A stretch of 64,000 bases of DNA from Planctomycetota bacterium. Lineage in GTDB: Bacteria; Planctomycetota; MHYJ01; JACPTZ01. Each line of letters opens with the position of its first letter. Positions within the stretch are counted from its first letter, which is position 1. The stretch is from assembly GCA_016192525.1 (NCBI GenBank), contig JACPTZ010000214.1, forward strand, positions 25,138 to 89,137, read 5' to 3'. Made by a program: the position numbers and the translations under genes. The notes beneath the pieces are model-generated. The model was given only the letters and a program-made list of their open reading frames with translations, ran no database searches and had not been told where the DNA came from. This document shows, piece by piece, positions 50,437 through 57,104 of the stretch.

Positions 50437-51879
50437 TCACTTGAGACGGGTCGCGCTCACCCGGTCCCCGTCCTGGAGCCGGTCCAGCGCCCGGAAGGGT
50501 TCGACCACCACTTCGTCTCCCGCCGAGATCCCCTGCAGGATCTCGACGTGGGTGTCGTCGCTGAGACCGGTGCGCACCTGCTTCTTCGAGACGCGCGAAC
50601 CGGAGACGACGAAGACGACCGGGACCCGGGACTCGCTCTTTCCCCCGGCGGCTGCAGAATCCGCCCGTTCCACCACCGCCTGGAGCGGGACGGCGAGCGC
50701 ACTCGAGTGCGTGGCGGTTTCGATTTCAACGTGTGCGGAGAGCCCGGGACGCAGACGTTTGATCTCCTCGCCGCGCGACTCGAGCCGGACCTTGGTGAGG
50801 AAGACCGCGATCTCGCTCCCGCTCTCCTTCTGCCCGGCGCCCGCCACCTCCACCACCTGCCCGGTGAACTGAAAATCGGGGAGGGCATCGCAGGTGACGC
50901 TCGCCTTCTGTCCGTTTTTCACCGAGAGGGCGTCGGTCTCATCCACATCCGCCTCGACGATGAGCGTCCCGAGGTCGGCGACGGTCACGAGGACGGTTCC
51001 CGGCGAGTTCATGGCCCCCGGCGTCACGAATTCGCCGACGACGACGGTGACGCGCGTGACGGTCCCTCCGATCGGAGTGTGGATGGTGAGCTTGTCGACC
51101 TCCTGCTGGGCGAGGCCGAGCGACTCCGCCGCCTCCTTGGCGCTCTTGGAGATGCTCTCGTGTCGGGACCGGGCGGCCTCGTACTTGGCCCTGAACGAGT
51201 CGATCTCGTCCTGCGAGGCCAGGGTGACGGAATCCACTTTCGCCTTGGCCGCCTCCGTGCGGCTCTTCGCGAGGTCGAACTCGATCGATGCGTTCTCGAA
51301 GGCGTTCTTGGCCTGCCAGACCTCCTGACCCGGCATGTTGGCGCCGGCCCCCTTCCACTTGTCCCAGGTCCGCCTGGCCTGCTCCATCTTGGCCTGCGCC
51401 AGCCGCTCGTTGATCACGGCCTGGTCGTGGGCCCCCTTGGCCTCGCTGTAGATCTGCGCCTGACGGACCTTGGAGTCGTAGCTGCCCTTGGCGCTCTCCA
51501 GGTTGGTGGCCGCCTCCTCGAGATCCGAGGCCGCGCGTTCGCGGGCGATCTGGGCGCGACGGAGTTCGGTGTCCAGCTTCTTCGAGGTGAGCTTGAGGAG
51601 GGGCTGACCGGCGGTGACGGTGTCGCCCGGGGCCACGAGGATCGACTCCACCTGGCCGGGGACGTTGGAGTAGATCTCGATCCTCTGGGCGGCGGCGATC
51701 CGGCCCGGAGCCGTGACGCGGGCGGAAATCGACCGCCGCTCCGCCGCGACGGTCTTGACCGTGGCGGCCGAGGTCGTTCCGAAATCGAACGGACTGCTGG
51801 TGCCGGCCTGCGAGAGGTTGAGGTAGACGATGCCGATGAGGGCGGCGGCGAGACCGACGATGAGGAGCGCTTTCTTCAT
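50437..51879 (-). CDS. HlyD/MacA-type periplasmic adaptor (YknX-like)
   Basis: A protein of 480 residues with an N-terminal anchor (ALLIVGLAAALIGIVYLNL). A split biotinyl-lipoyl domain (VPGQVESILVAPGDTVTAGQ and, after the hairpin, LTIHTPIGGTVTRVTVVVGE) surrounds a long coiled-coil hairpin of about 200 residues. Beta-barrel and membrane-proximal domains follow (LRPGLSAHVEIETATHSSAL, VRTGLSDDTHVEILQGISAG). It should link the MacB-type pump to an outer-membrane channel; a TolC-family gene lies on the same strand at 57105-58715. The gene starts one base after the Yip1 stop. Confidence 0.88.
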   Translation of the reverse strand: MKKALLIVGLAAALIGIVYLNLSQAGTSSPFDFGTTSAATVKTVAAERRSISARVTAPGRIAAAQRIEIYSNVPGQVESILVAPGDTVTAGQPLLKLTSKKLDTELRRAQIARERAASDLEEAATNLESAKGSYDSKVRQAQIYSEAKGAHDQAVINERLAQAKMEQARRTWDKWKGAGANMPGQEVWQAKNAFENASIEFDLAKSRTEAAKAKVDSVTLASQDEIDSFRAKYEAARSRHESISKSAKEAAESLGLAQQEVDKLTIHTPIGGTVTRVTVVVGEFVTPGAMNSPGTVLVTVADLGTLIVEADVDETDALSVKNGQKASVTCDALPDFQFTGQVVEVAGAGQKESGSEIAVFLTKVRLESRGEEIKRLRPGLSAHVEIETATHSSALAVPLQAVVERADSAAAGGKSESRVPVVFVVSGSRVSKKQVRTGLSDDTHVEILQGISAGDEVVVEPFRALDRLQDGDRVSATRLK

Positions 51880-51880
51880 G

Positions 51881-52558
51881 TCAGACGGGCACCATCAGGA
51901 AGCGGCGCTTGAAGTACTCGATGATCCCGTAGAAGCACACGAAGCTGACCAGGGCGACCACGCTCTTGCCCCAGGTGAGCCGGTTCGTGAACTTCAGGGC
52001 GATCACGCTCAGGACCATGGTCCAGAGGGAGCATCCGAGCTTGATGGCCTCGAGAAAACGGAACTTGAGCTGGCCGAATTCGGCGTCGATCCCCTTTCGA
52101 AAGGCGATTTTCATCTCCTCGATCGGCGTGGTGGCCGTCACGTCGATATGCAGCGTGGGGGAATAGGTGACGGCAAAGACGAAGCCGAGGAGGGCGAACA
52201 GGAGCATGGGCAGCTGGGCGTATCCGGTCAGCTCCAGCAGCTTTCGATATTCTCCCGCTCCGTCCATGAGGATGCTCATGCAGGCCAGCATGCCGGTCCC
52301 CACAAACCAGAAGAGGATTCCACCGAAGACCTGGGCCCCTCCGCTCATGGCGAACGACAGGGTGTTCCACTTCTTGACGTCTTCCGACACGAATTCGGGG
52401 AGCGTTCCCTGGATCTTGGAGAAGACGATCCCGGTGGAGAGCAGGGTGATGATCAGAAAACCGGAGAAGATCCCCGCCGCGGCCGCGACCCGGAATTCCC
52501 GGGAGTCATGCTCGCGGGTGTACGTCAGCGGTTCGGTGAGAAGGCGCCAGCAGTCCAT
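51881..52558 (-). CDS. Yip1-family membrane protein (YknW / As-48E-like)
   Basis: A protein of 225 residues from ATG 52558; starts further upstream, to 52597, are possible. The opening MDCWRLLTEPLTYTREHDS is the Yip1-domain pattern (a short soluble stretch with P..Y). About five membrane segments follow (AAAAGIFSGFLIITLLSTGI, AQVFGGILFWFVGTGMLACM, LPMLLFALLGFVFAVTY, CSLWTMVLSVIAL, VVALVSFVCFYGII). In Bacillus, YknW is a Yip1 protein needed to assemble YknXYZ, and the order Yip1-HlyD-ATPase-permease is exactly repeated here. Confidence 0.75.
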   Translation of the reverse strand: MDCWRLLTEPLTYTREHDSREFRVAAAAGIFSGFLIITLLSTGIVFSKIQGTLPEFVSEDVKKWNTLSFAMSGGAQVFGGILFWFVGTGMLACMSILMDGAGEYRKLLELTGYAQLPMLLFALLGFVFAVTYSPTLHIDVTATTPIEEMKIAFRKGIDAEFGQLKFRFLEAIKLGCSLWTMVLSVIALKFTNRLTWGKSVVALVSFVCFYGIIEYFKRRFLMVPV

Positions 52559-52612
52559 CACGGGGGGGGGCTCCGGTGGGATGCGGAATGGTAGCACGGG
52601 GGCGGGGGGGCG

Positions 52613-53227
52613 TCAATAACCGGCGGCCGCGAGGGCCGCCCGCGCGCACCAGGGGGTGAGCGTGGCTTCCACGACGGCAGCCAGGACCAGAAGCAGCGCG
52701 GCGAGGCCGGCTCCCCCCAGGAGGGCGCGACGATCGGCCGCCGTGAGGAACGGTCCCTTCCCCAGATACCGGAGGAACGACTGGAGCGTCCGAAGGCCGA
52801 GGGCGCCGCTCAACAGAAAGGCGGGAACCTCCAGAACGGCGTGGGGGAGGAAGACCGACCAGACGATCTCCGGCGGGGTCCCCGCGTAGAGGGGGCCGCC
52901 CAGGAAGAACGCCCCGATCTGAAACCCGAGCCAGAGGAGGCTGACGATCGACGGGAGACCAAGGGCCACGGCGCCGGCGAGGTAGACGGCGAACACCTTC
53001 AGGTTGTTTGAGAGGATGCTCCAGCCGGTCTCGAGGGGGGGGATTTCCAGTCGGCCCCGGATCGCGGCCACCGTGCCCGGGGTGTCGCGATAGGCCTGGC
53101 TGGGAAGCCACCCCGTCATCGCGGCCGTCCATCCGACCGCGAATCCGATCCCGATCAGCAGGGCCGCGCCCCCCAGGGCCCGCCCCCAGAGGAGGCGTTC
53201 AGGCTCGACTTCGGAGCAAGGAGGCAT
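52613..53227 (-). CDS. SpoIIM / DUF95 family membrane protein
   Basis: A protein of 204 residues with about five membrane segments (ALGGAALLIGIGFAVGWTAA, LKVFAVYLAGAVALGLPSIV, LLWLGFQIGAFFLGGPLYAG, FLPHAVLEVPAFLLSGALGL, LLGGAGLAALLLVLAAVVEA). The NNLKVFAVYLAGA and PHAVLEVPAFLLSGA motifs are typical of SpoIIM/DUF95. Such proteins have many contexts, but a DUF95 protein is a regular component of circular bacteriocin clusters, where it is implicated in maturation or immunity. Here it stands between two small hydrophobic peptides and a YknWXYZ-like transporter. Confidence 0.75.
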   Translation of the reverse strand: MPPCSEVEPERLLWGRALGGAALLIGIGFAVGWTAAMTGWLPSQAYRDTPGTVAAIRGRLEIPPLETGWSILSNNLKVFAVYLAGAVALGLPSIVSLLWLGFQIGAFFLGGPLYAGTPPEIVWSVFLPHAVLEVPAFLLSGALGLRTLQSFLRYLGKGPFLTAADRRALLGGAGLAALLLVLAAVVEATLTPWCARAALAAAGY

Positions 53228-53260
53228 GGCCGGATTCTACCCTCCGCGGCCGAAGCGGAC

Positions 53261-53294
53261 AAAAAAAGAGAGGCGGCCATGTCGGCCGCCTCTC
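53261..53294 (-). terminator. Rho-independent terminator after the peptide pair
   Basis: On the minus strand a perfect 11-bp stem GAGAGGCGGCC / GGCCGCCTCTC (53294-53284 with 53278-53268) with a 5-nt loop is followed by seven Ts (53267-53261). It is the clearest intrinsic terminator in the window. It separates the abundant peptide transcript from the downstream SpoIIM-Yip1-ABC genes, which may be reached by read-through. Confidence 0.88.
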
Positions 53295-53317
53295 CTTGAT
53301 GTTGCTATTCCTGCGGA

Positions 53318-53530
53318 CTACGCGACGAAGAGCACGATCCCGAGCAGTTCAAAGATGGAACTGCCGAACGCGTGCGCGAGGGCCACTCCCACCGACTGAC
53401 CGATCTGCAGGAAGGTCCCCATATCCTGATCGAGGAACCACGCCAGATGCGGGGTCGCGAGTACATTTGCGCCCACCAGACCCAGCGAGAGAGCCCCGAG
53501 TGTCAGCCCAGCCTTGGTCTTCTTCGTCAT
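53318..53530 (-). CDS. Small hydrophobic peptide B (circular-bacteriocin-like candidate)
   Basis: A protein of 70 residues from ATG 53530 behind CAGGAGA. A basic N-terminus (TKKTK) is followed by a hydrophobic stretch to A25 that could be a leader or signal, ending NVLATP. The remainder is LAWFLDQDMGTF, a GxxxG segment GQSVG (44-48), AHAFGSSIFELLGIVLFVA. There is no Lys or Arg after residue 6; D34, D36 and E61 are the only charges. It is 61/70 identical to the adjacent copy. I find no known family by eye; the WFLDQDMG segment loosely recalls the YWIADQFG start of gassericin-type circular bacteriocins. The gene is followed by a strong terminator. Confidence 0.7.
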   Translation of the reverse strand: MTKKTKAGLTLGALSLGLVGANVLATPHLAWFLDQDMGTFLQIGQSVGVALAHAFGSSIFELLGIVLFVA

Positions 53531-53558
53531 GTTCGTCTCCTGTGTCGAAGGATCCCGA

Positions 53559-53771
53559 CTACGCGACGAACAGGACGACCCCGATCAGCTCGAACCAGGA
53601 GCTGCCGAAGGCGGCGGCGAGAGCGCTGCCGACCGTCTGGCCGATCTGCACGAAGGTTCCCATGTCCTGATCGAGGAACCACGCCAGCTGCGGCGTCGCC
53701 AGTACATTCGCGCCCACCAGACCCAGCGAGAGAGCCCCCAGCGTCAGCCCAGCCTTGGTCTTCTTCGACAT
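53559..53771 (-). CDS. Small hydrophobic peptide A (circular-bacteriocin-like candidate)
   Basis: The first of two tandem paralogues, 70 residues from ATG 53771 behind AAGGAGCAG. It differs from copy B at nine positions (2, 28, 41, 46, 49, 53, 59, 63, 65), all outside the N-terminal KKTKAGLTLGALSLGLVGAN block. The GxxxG motif is GQTVG (44-48), and W59 replaces I59. Conserved length, intact reading frame and its own ribosome site argue that it is translated. It lies about 45 bp after a predicted sigma-54 start. It could be an exported antimicrobial or signalling peptide; a membrane structural peptide is the alternative. Confidence 0.72.
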   Translation of the reverse strand: MSKKTKAGLTLGALSLGLVGANVLATPQLAWFLDQDMGTFVQIGQTVGSALAAAFGSSWFELIGVVLFVA

Positions 53772-53827
53772 GTTCTGCTCCTTGATGGATGGTTATGAGT
53801 GCCCGAGCCTGCGATGGTGCGTTGAAA

Positions 53828-53843
53828 AGCAATCCAAGTGCCA
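53828..53843 (-). promoter_or_regulatory. Sigma-54 promoter of the small-peptide genes
   Basis: The minus strand reads TGGCACTTGGATTGCT. This is the sigma-54 consensus TGGCACG-N4-TTGCW with one mismatch; GG and GC are exactly 10 bp apart. The predicted start is near 53817, about 45 bp before peptide A. The adjacent upstream gene encodes a sigma-54 activator protein. Confidence 0.85.
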
Positions 53844-54227
53844 GCACGTCTTTGTACGACGGTATTGTCATAACTTATTGTATGTGAACATATTGTGATG
53901 ATATATGCAAGAGTCTTTGCTAATCTGTCAAGGGACATGACTGTTCTGACACCGTTACAACTTGATCGTGGATGAGCCGCCCATCTGCGATGCCGTTCCC
54001 CTACACGTGGCAGATGCACTCTGTAACCCCTGTGCATATTAAATGTTGTGTAGTACCGCCTCCTCGGACACCAAGCCTGGGTTGCGATGTCCGTGGCGCG
54101 GTCAGGGTTGGCCTACTGGCCGAAGGGCGAGCACCGTGGGGAGCGAGGTGGAGGTCGATGACAGGTTTGTCGGACGCGGGGGTTGGCGGTTCGCCAGCCC
54201 GGGATTATTCATGAATAGAACACTATA
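53844..54227. other. AT-rich upstream control region of the peptide genes
   Basis: No gene seen. An AT-rich island (about 53862-53960) lies just upstream of the sigma-54 promoter, as expected for DNA bending between activator and polymerase. Two candidate activator dyads are visible: TGTCA-N16-TGACA (53926-53951) and ATGCAC-N12-GTGCAT (54014-54037), about 120 and 210 bp from the predicted start. Confidence 0.5.
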
Positions 54228-54271
54228 GCCCCGAGTAGCCCCGTAGCACGTGCTACGGGGCTACTCGGGGC
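54228..54271. repeat. Perfect 44-nt palindrome
   Basis: Two 22-nt arms without a loop, centre CACGTG; each arm carries GCCCCGAGTAGCCCCGTAGC. The inner CCCCGTAGCACGTGCTACGG recurs with compensated changes at 54341-54364 and in part at 13410-13433. Confidence 0.8.
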
Positions 54272-54295
54272 CGGCGGGTTCTGAGATAGTCTCTA

Positions 54296-54490
54296 AGAGC
54301 GCCTATCAGAATGACCGCCTTAGCATGTCATCCTGAGGCCGCCCCGCAGCACGTGCTGCGGGGCCGAAGGATCACCAGTCTGGAACCGGCTGAGCACTGA
54401 GTTGGTGATCCTTCCCCTTCGCTGCGCTCAGGGCCGCCAAACGGAGGCGGGCGAAGCTCAGGATGACAAGTTCATTCTAACAGGCGCTCT
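54296..54490. repeat. 195-bp inverted-repeat element with nested hairpins
   Basis: Terminal 19-nt inverted repeats (54296-54314 and 54472-54490, AGAGCGCCTATCAGAATGA, two mismatches) enclose a second pair (TGTCATCCTGAG 54327-54338 with 54457-54468), a third (54366-54377 with 54403-54414) and a GCAGCACGTGCTGC palindrome. It resembles a non-coding MITE or REP-type element. Its end overlaps the stop codon of the neighbouring activator gene by two bases. Confidence 0.72.
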
Positions 54491-57044
54491 AAGTCCGGAT
54501 GTCGAGCCGCTTGAGCATCCGGTAGAAGGCGGGTCGGGTCACCCCCAGAAGCCGGGCGGCTTGGAGCTTGTTGTAATCGGTCTGCTGCAATATTCGAAGG
54601 ACGAACTCGCGCTCCTTTTCCTCGAGTTCGGCCTGCAGCCGCTTGTAGGTTTCCTGCGAGGGGGGAAGCCGGAGGGAGGCCGGGGCGGCCACCTCGCCGC
54701 GCAGGCGGTCGAGGTGGGCGAACGAGTTGCGGTCGAGCACGGGCCCCTCCGAGAAGACGCAGACGTTCTTGATGACATTCTCCAGCTCGCGCACGTTTCC
54801 GGGCCAGTCGTAGGCGAGGAGGAGCCGCAGCGCATCCGGGTCGAGTCGTTTCCTCGGGGCGTTCGTCTCCCTCGCAATCTCCTCGAGGATGTGGTCGACG
54901 AGGAGCGGGACATCTTCCTTCCGCTCGCGGAGCGGCGGCAGATCGATCTTCACCACGTTGAGGCGGTAGTAAAGGTCCTCCCGGAACGTGTTCTCCTGGA
55001 TCATCCGGCGGAGGTCCCGGTTGGTCGCCGAGATGAGCCGGATGTCGACCACGCGGATGGTTTCCCGTCCCCCGAGCGGTCGGAACTCCTTCTCCTCGAG
55101 GACGCGGAGGAGCTTCGTCTGCATTTCGAGGCTCATCTCCCCGACCTCGTCGAGGAAGAAGGTGCCCCCGTTCGCCACCTCGAGGAGCCCCTTCTTGTCC
55201 CCCACGGCGCCGGTGAAGGCCCCCTTCACGTAGCCGAAGAGCTCCGCTTCGAGGAGGGTCCCGGGGAGCGCGGCGCAGTTTTCGGCCACAAACGGTTTCT
55301 CGCGACGCGGTCCGTTGTAATGGATCGCCCGCGCGACCAGCTCCTTCCCGGTCCCGCTTTCCCCCTGGATCAGAACCGGGTGGTGCGACTCCACGACCTT
55401 ATCCAGAATCTGGAAGATCCGGCTCATCGGCGCGCTTCGGCCGATGATGTTGGCGTAGGAGTACTTGGTCTTAAGCTGGGCGATGCTCGAGGCCAGCTCC
55501 TCCCGGACCTGCGAGAGTTCCTGTTTCTGCTGCGTGAAGAGCATCGCGTTGTGAATCGGGCCGGCAAGGTAGGCGATGGAGGCCTCAACGAAGGAGACCT
55601 CCTCCGGGAGGGTGCGCGGAGCGGACGGGTCGCCCTTCAGGTAGACGACGGCGAGCGGACGCTGGTCGTAGATGACGGGCGCGCAGACCGCGTGGGCCAC
55701 GCCGGTCCGGGTCCCGTCGGGCGACGGATCGCTCGCCTCGGTGTACACCAGGGTCTTCCGCTCGCGGAGCACCTTCTCGATCACCGCCCGATCCGGCTGG
55801 ACCGCGCGTCCGTAGTAGCGGGTCAGCGCGGGGTCCGGCTTCCCCTGCGCGTCGAGAAGCGAGAACATCCCCTTCTTGGCGTGGGCGATTTCGACGAGCG
55901 TGGCCAGGATGTGATCGAGGAAGTGCGAGATGCTGAGGCCGGTGCCGCGGACCATCCGGGTGACGAGTCCGAGGAGGGTGCGGCCCTCGCGCGACAGAAC
56001 CATGTGCTCGATGTCGTCCGCGCCCGACCGGTCCGGGGCGCTCTCCGGCATCCCCCCCGCTTCAGCCTCCACGATGCGGTTTCCGCCGTCGCGCCGGGCC
56101 CGGGAGAGGAGTTCGTTCGAGCGCTCGAGGAGCGTGGGGACGTCGGCGACGTCGTCCGGCACCGCGAGCAGGGCGATGCTGAGAGAGACCTCGATCTTCT
56201 GTCCGGCCTCGGCGAATTCGAGGCTGGAGATCCTCTGGGCGATCCGCTCGACGATCGTCCGGGCCACCTTCGTGGAGGTTTCCGGGAGCAGGATCGCGAA
56301 AACGTCTTCCTGCGTCCGTCCCACGATGTCCACCTTCCGGAGCGAATCGCGAAGGAGGCTGGCGAGGGTCTTGGCGATCGCGGTGGTGACCGCGGCGCCG
56401 GAAAGTTCGTGGATCAGGTGATAGCGGTCGATCTCGATATATCCGACCGCCAGCTTGCGGTGATATCGGCTCGCGCGGGCCACCTCCTCCTCGAGACGGG
56501 TGTGGAAATGGTTCGGCGAATGCACTCCGGTGGCGAGGTCGAACGCCATCGAGCGGAGGAGCCCGATCGAGGCGGTGGTGAGGGTGCCGAGGTGGCAGAA
56601 CTCGAGAAGGGCCTGCCGCTCGGCGTCGGCGATCCGGCCCGATTCGAGACGGACGAAGACGGCGCCGTGCATCGTATCGCGGAGCGCGAGCGGAACGTAG
56701 AGGAACGCGTGGGTCTTCCAGGCCTCGGGGAGCGCGCCGCTGCTCACCGCCTCGACGAAGGAGACGGTCCGGACCGTGGGCGTGAAGGAGAAGGTGAGCG
56801 AATTCAGTACCTGCGCCTCATACCCGCGGGCCGCGCCGACCCGGGCGTGCCCCTCGCGGATGAAGAGGATAAACCCGGCTTCGGCCCGGGCGGCTCCGAG
56901 GACGGTGGTGAGGAACCGTTCGGCCAGGTGACGGAGATCGACCCCCAAGGTCTGTTCGATCAGGTGGCCGAGGGAGGAGGAGTGCGCGGCCTCGGCGGCG
57001 ATGGTGCCGGCGGGAGGGACGACCTGTTCTTCCGTCGCGCCCAT
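54489..57044 (-). CDS. Sigma-54 activator with GAF, degenerate GGDEF and second GAF domain
   Basis: A protein of 851 residues. There is a first GAF-like domain (about 35-165), then a GGDEF-like domain (about 167-325: TRLEEEVARASRYHRKLAVG, VGRTQEDVFAILLPET) in which the GGDEF signature is replaced by TQEDVF at 244-249, so cyclase activity is unlikely. A second GAF follows (about 355-505), then AAA+ with Walker A GESGTGKE 561-568 and GAFTGA 608-613, and a Fis-type HTH (NKLQAARLLGVTRPAFYRML). It has no receiver domain, so control is probably by ligand. It ends next to the peptide promoter region and is its likely activator. tolC-like and DUF4203 genes lie upstream on the same strand. Confidence 0.85.
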   Translation of the reverse strand: MGATEEQVVPPAGTIAAEAAHSSSLGHLIEQTLGVDLRHLAERFLTTVLGAARAEAGFILFIREGHARVGAARGYEAQVLNSLTFSFTPTVRTVSFVEAVSSGALPEAWKTHAFLYVPLALRDTMHGAVFVRLESGRIADAERQALLEFCHLGTLTTASIGLLRSMAFDLATGVHSPNHFHTRLEEEVARASRYHRKLAVGYIEIDRYHLIHELSGAAVTTAIAKTLASLLRDSLRKVDIVGRTQEDVFAILLPETSTKVARTIVERIAQRISSLEFAEAGQKIEVSLSIALLAVPDDVADVPTLLERSNELLSRARRDGGNRIVEAEAGGMPESAPDRSGADDIEHMVLSREGRTLLGLVTRMVRGTGLSISHFLDHILATLVEIAHAKKGMFSLLDAQGKPDPALTRYYGRAVQPDRAVIEKVLRERKTLVYTEASDPSPDGTRTGVAHAVCAPVIYDQRPLAVVYLKGDPSAPRTLPEEVSFVEASIAYLAGPIHNAMLFTQQKQELSQVREELASSIAQLKTKYSYANIIGRSAPMSRIFQILDKVVESHHPVLIQGESGTGKELVARAIHYNGPRREKPFVAENCAALPGTLLEAELFGYVKGAFTGAVGDKKGLLEVANGGTFFLDEVGEMSLEMQTKLLRVLEEKEFRPLGGRETIRVVDIRLISATNRDLRRMIQENTFREDLYYRLNVVKIDLPPLRERKEDVPLLVDHILEEIARETNAPRKRLDPDALRLLLAYDWPGNVRELENVIKNVCVFSEGPVLDRNSFAHLDRLRGEVAAPASLRLPPSQETYKRLQAELEEKEREFVLRILQQTDYNKLQAARLLGVTRPAFYRMLKRLDIRT

Positions 57045-57104
57045 CTCGGCCTTCCGCGGGTCGCCCGTCCGGGGCGCTCGGGCCGCGGGGGCCCCGCGGC
57101 AGGG

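Noticed and set aside
49447..51912. Long plus-strand open frame opposite the ABC and adaptor genes
   Set aside because: Antisense shadow of the clear ABC ATPase and HlyD genes; low-complexity composition.
53902..53931. TTGACA and CATATA 18 bp apart on the minus strand as a sigma-70 promoter for the peptides
   Set aside because: The -10 is poor, and a nearly perfect sigma-54 element lies closer to the gene. It may be part of the AT-rich upstream region, but it cannot be excluded as a second promoter.
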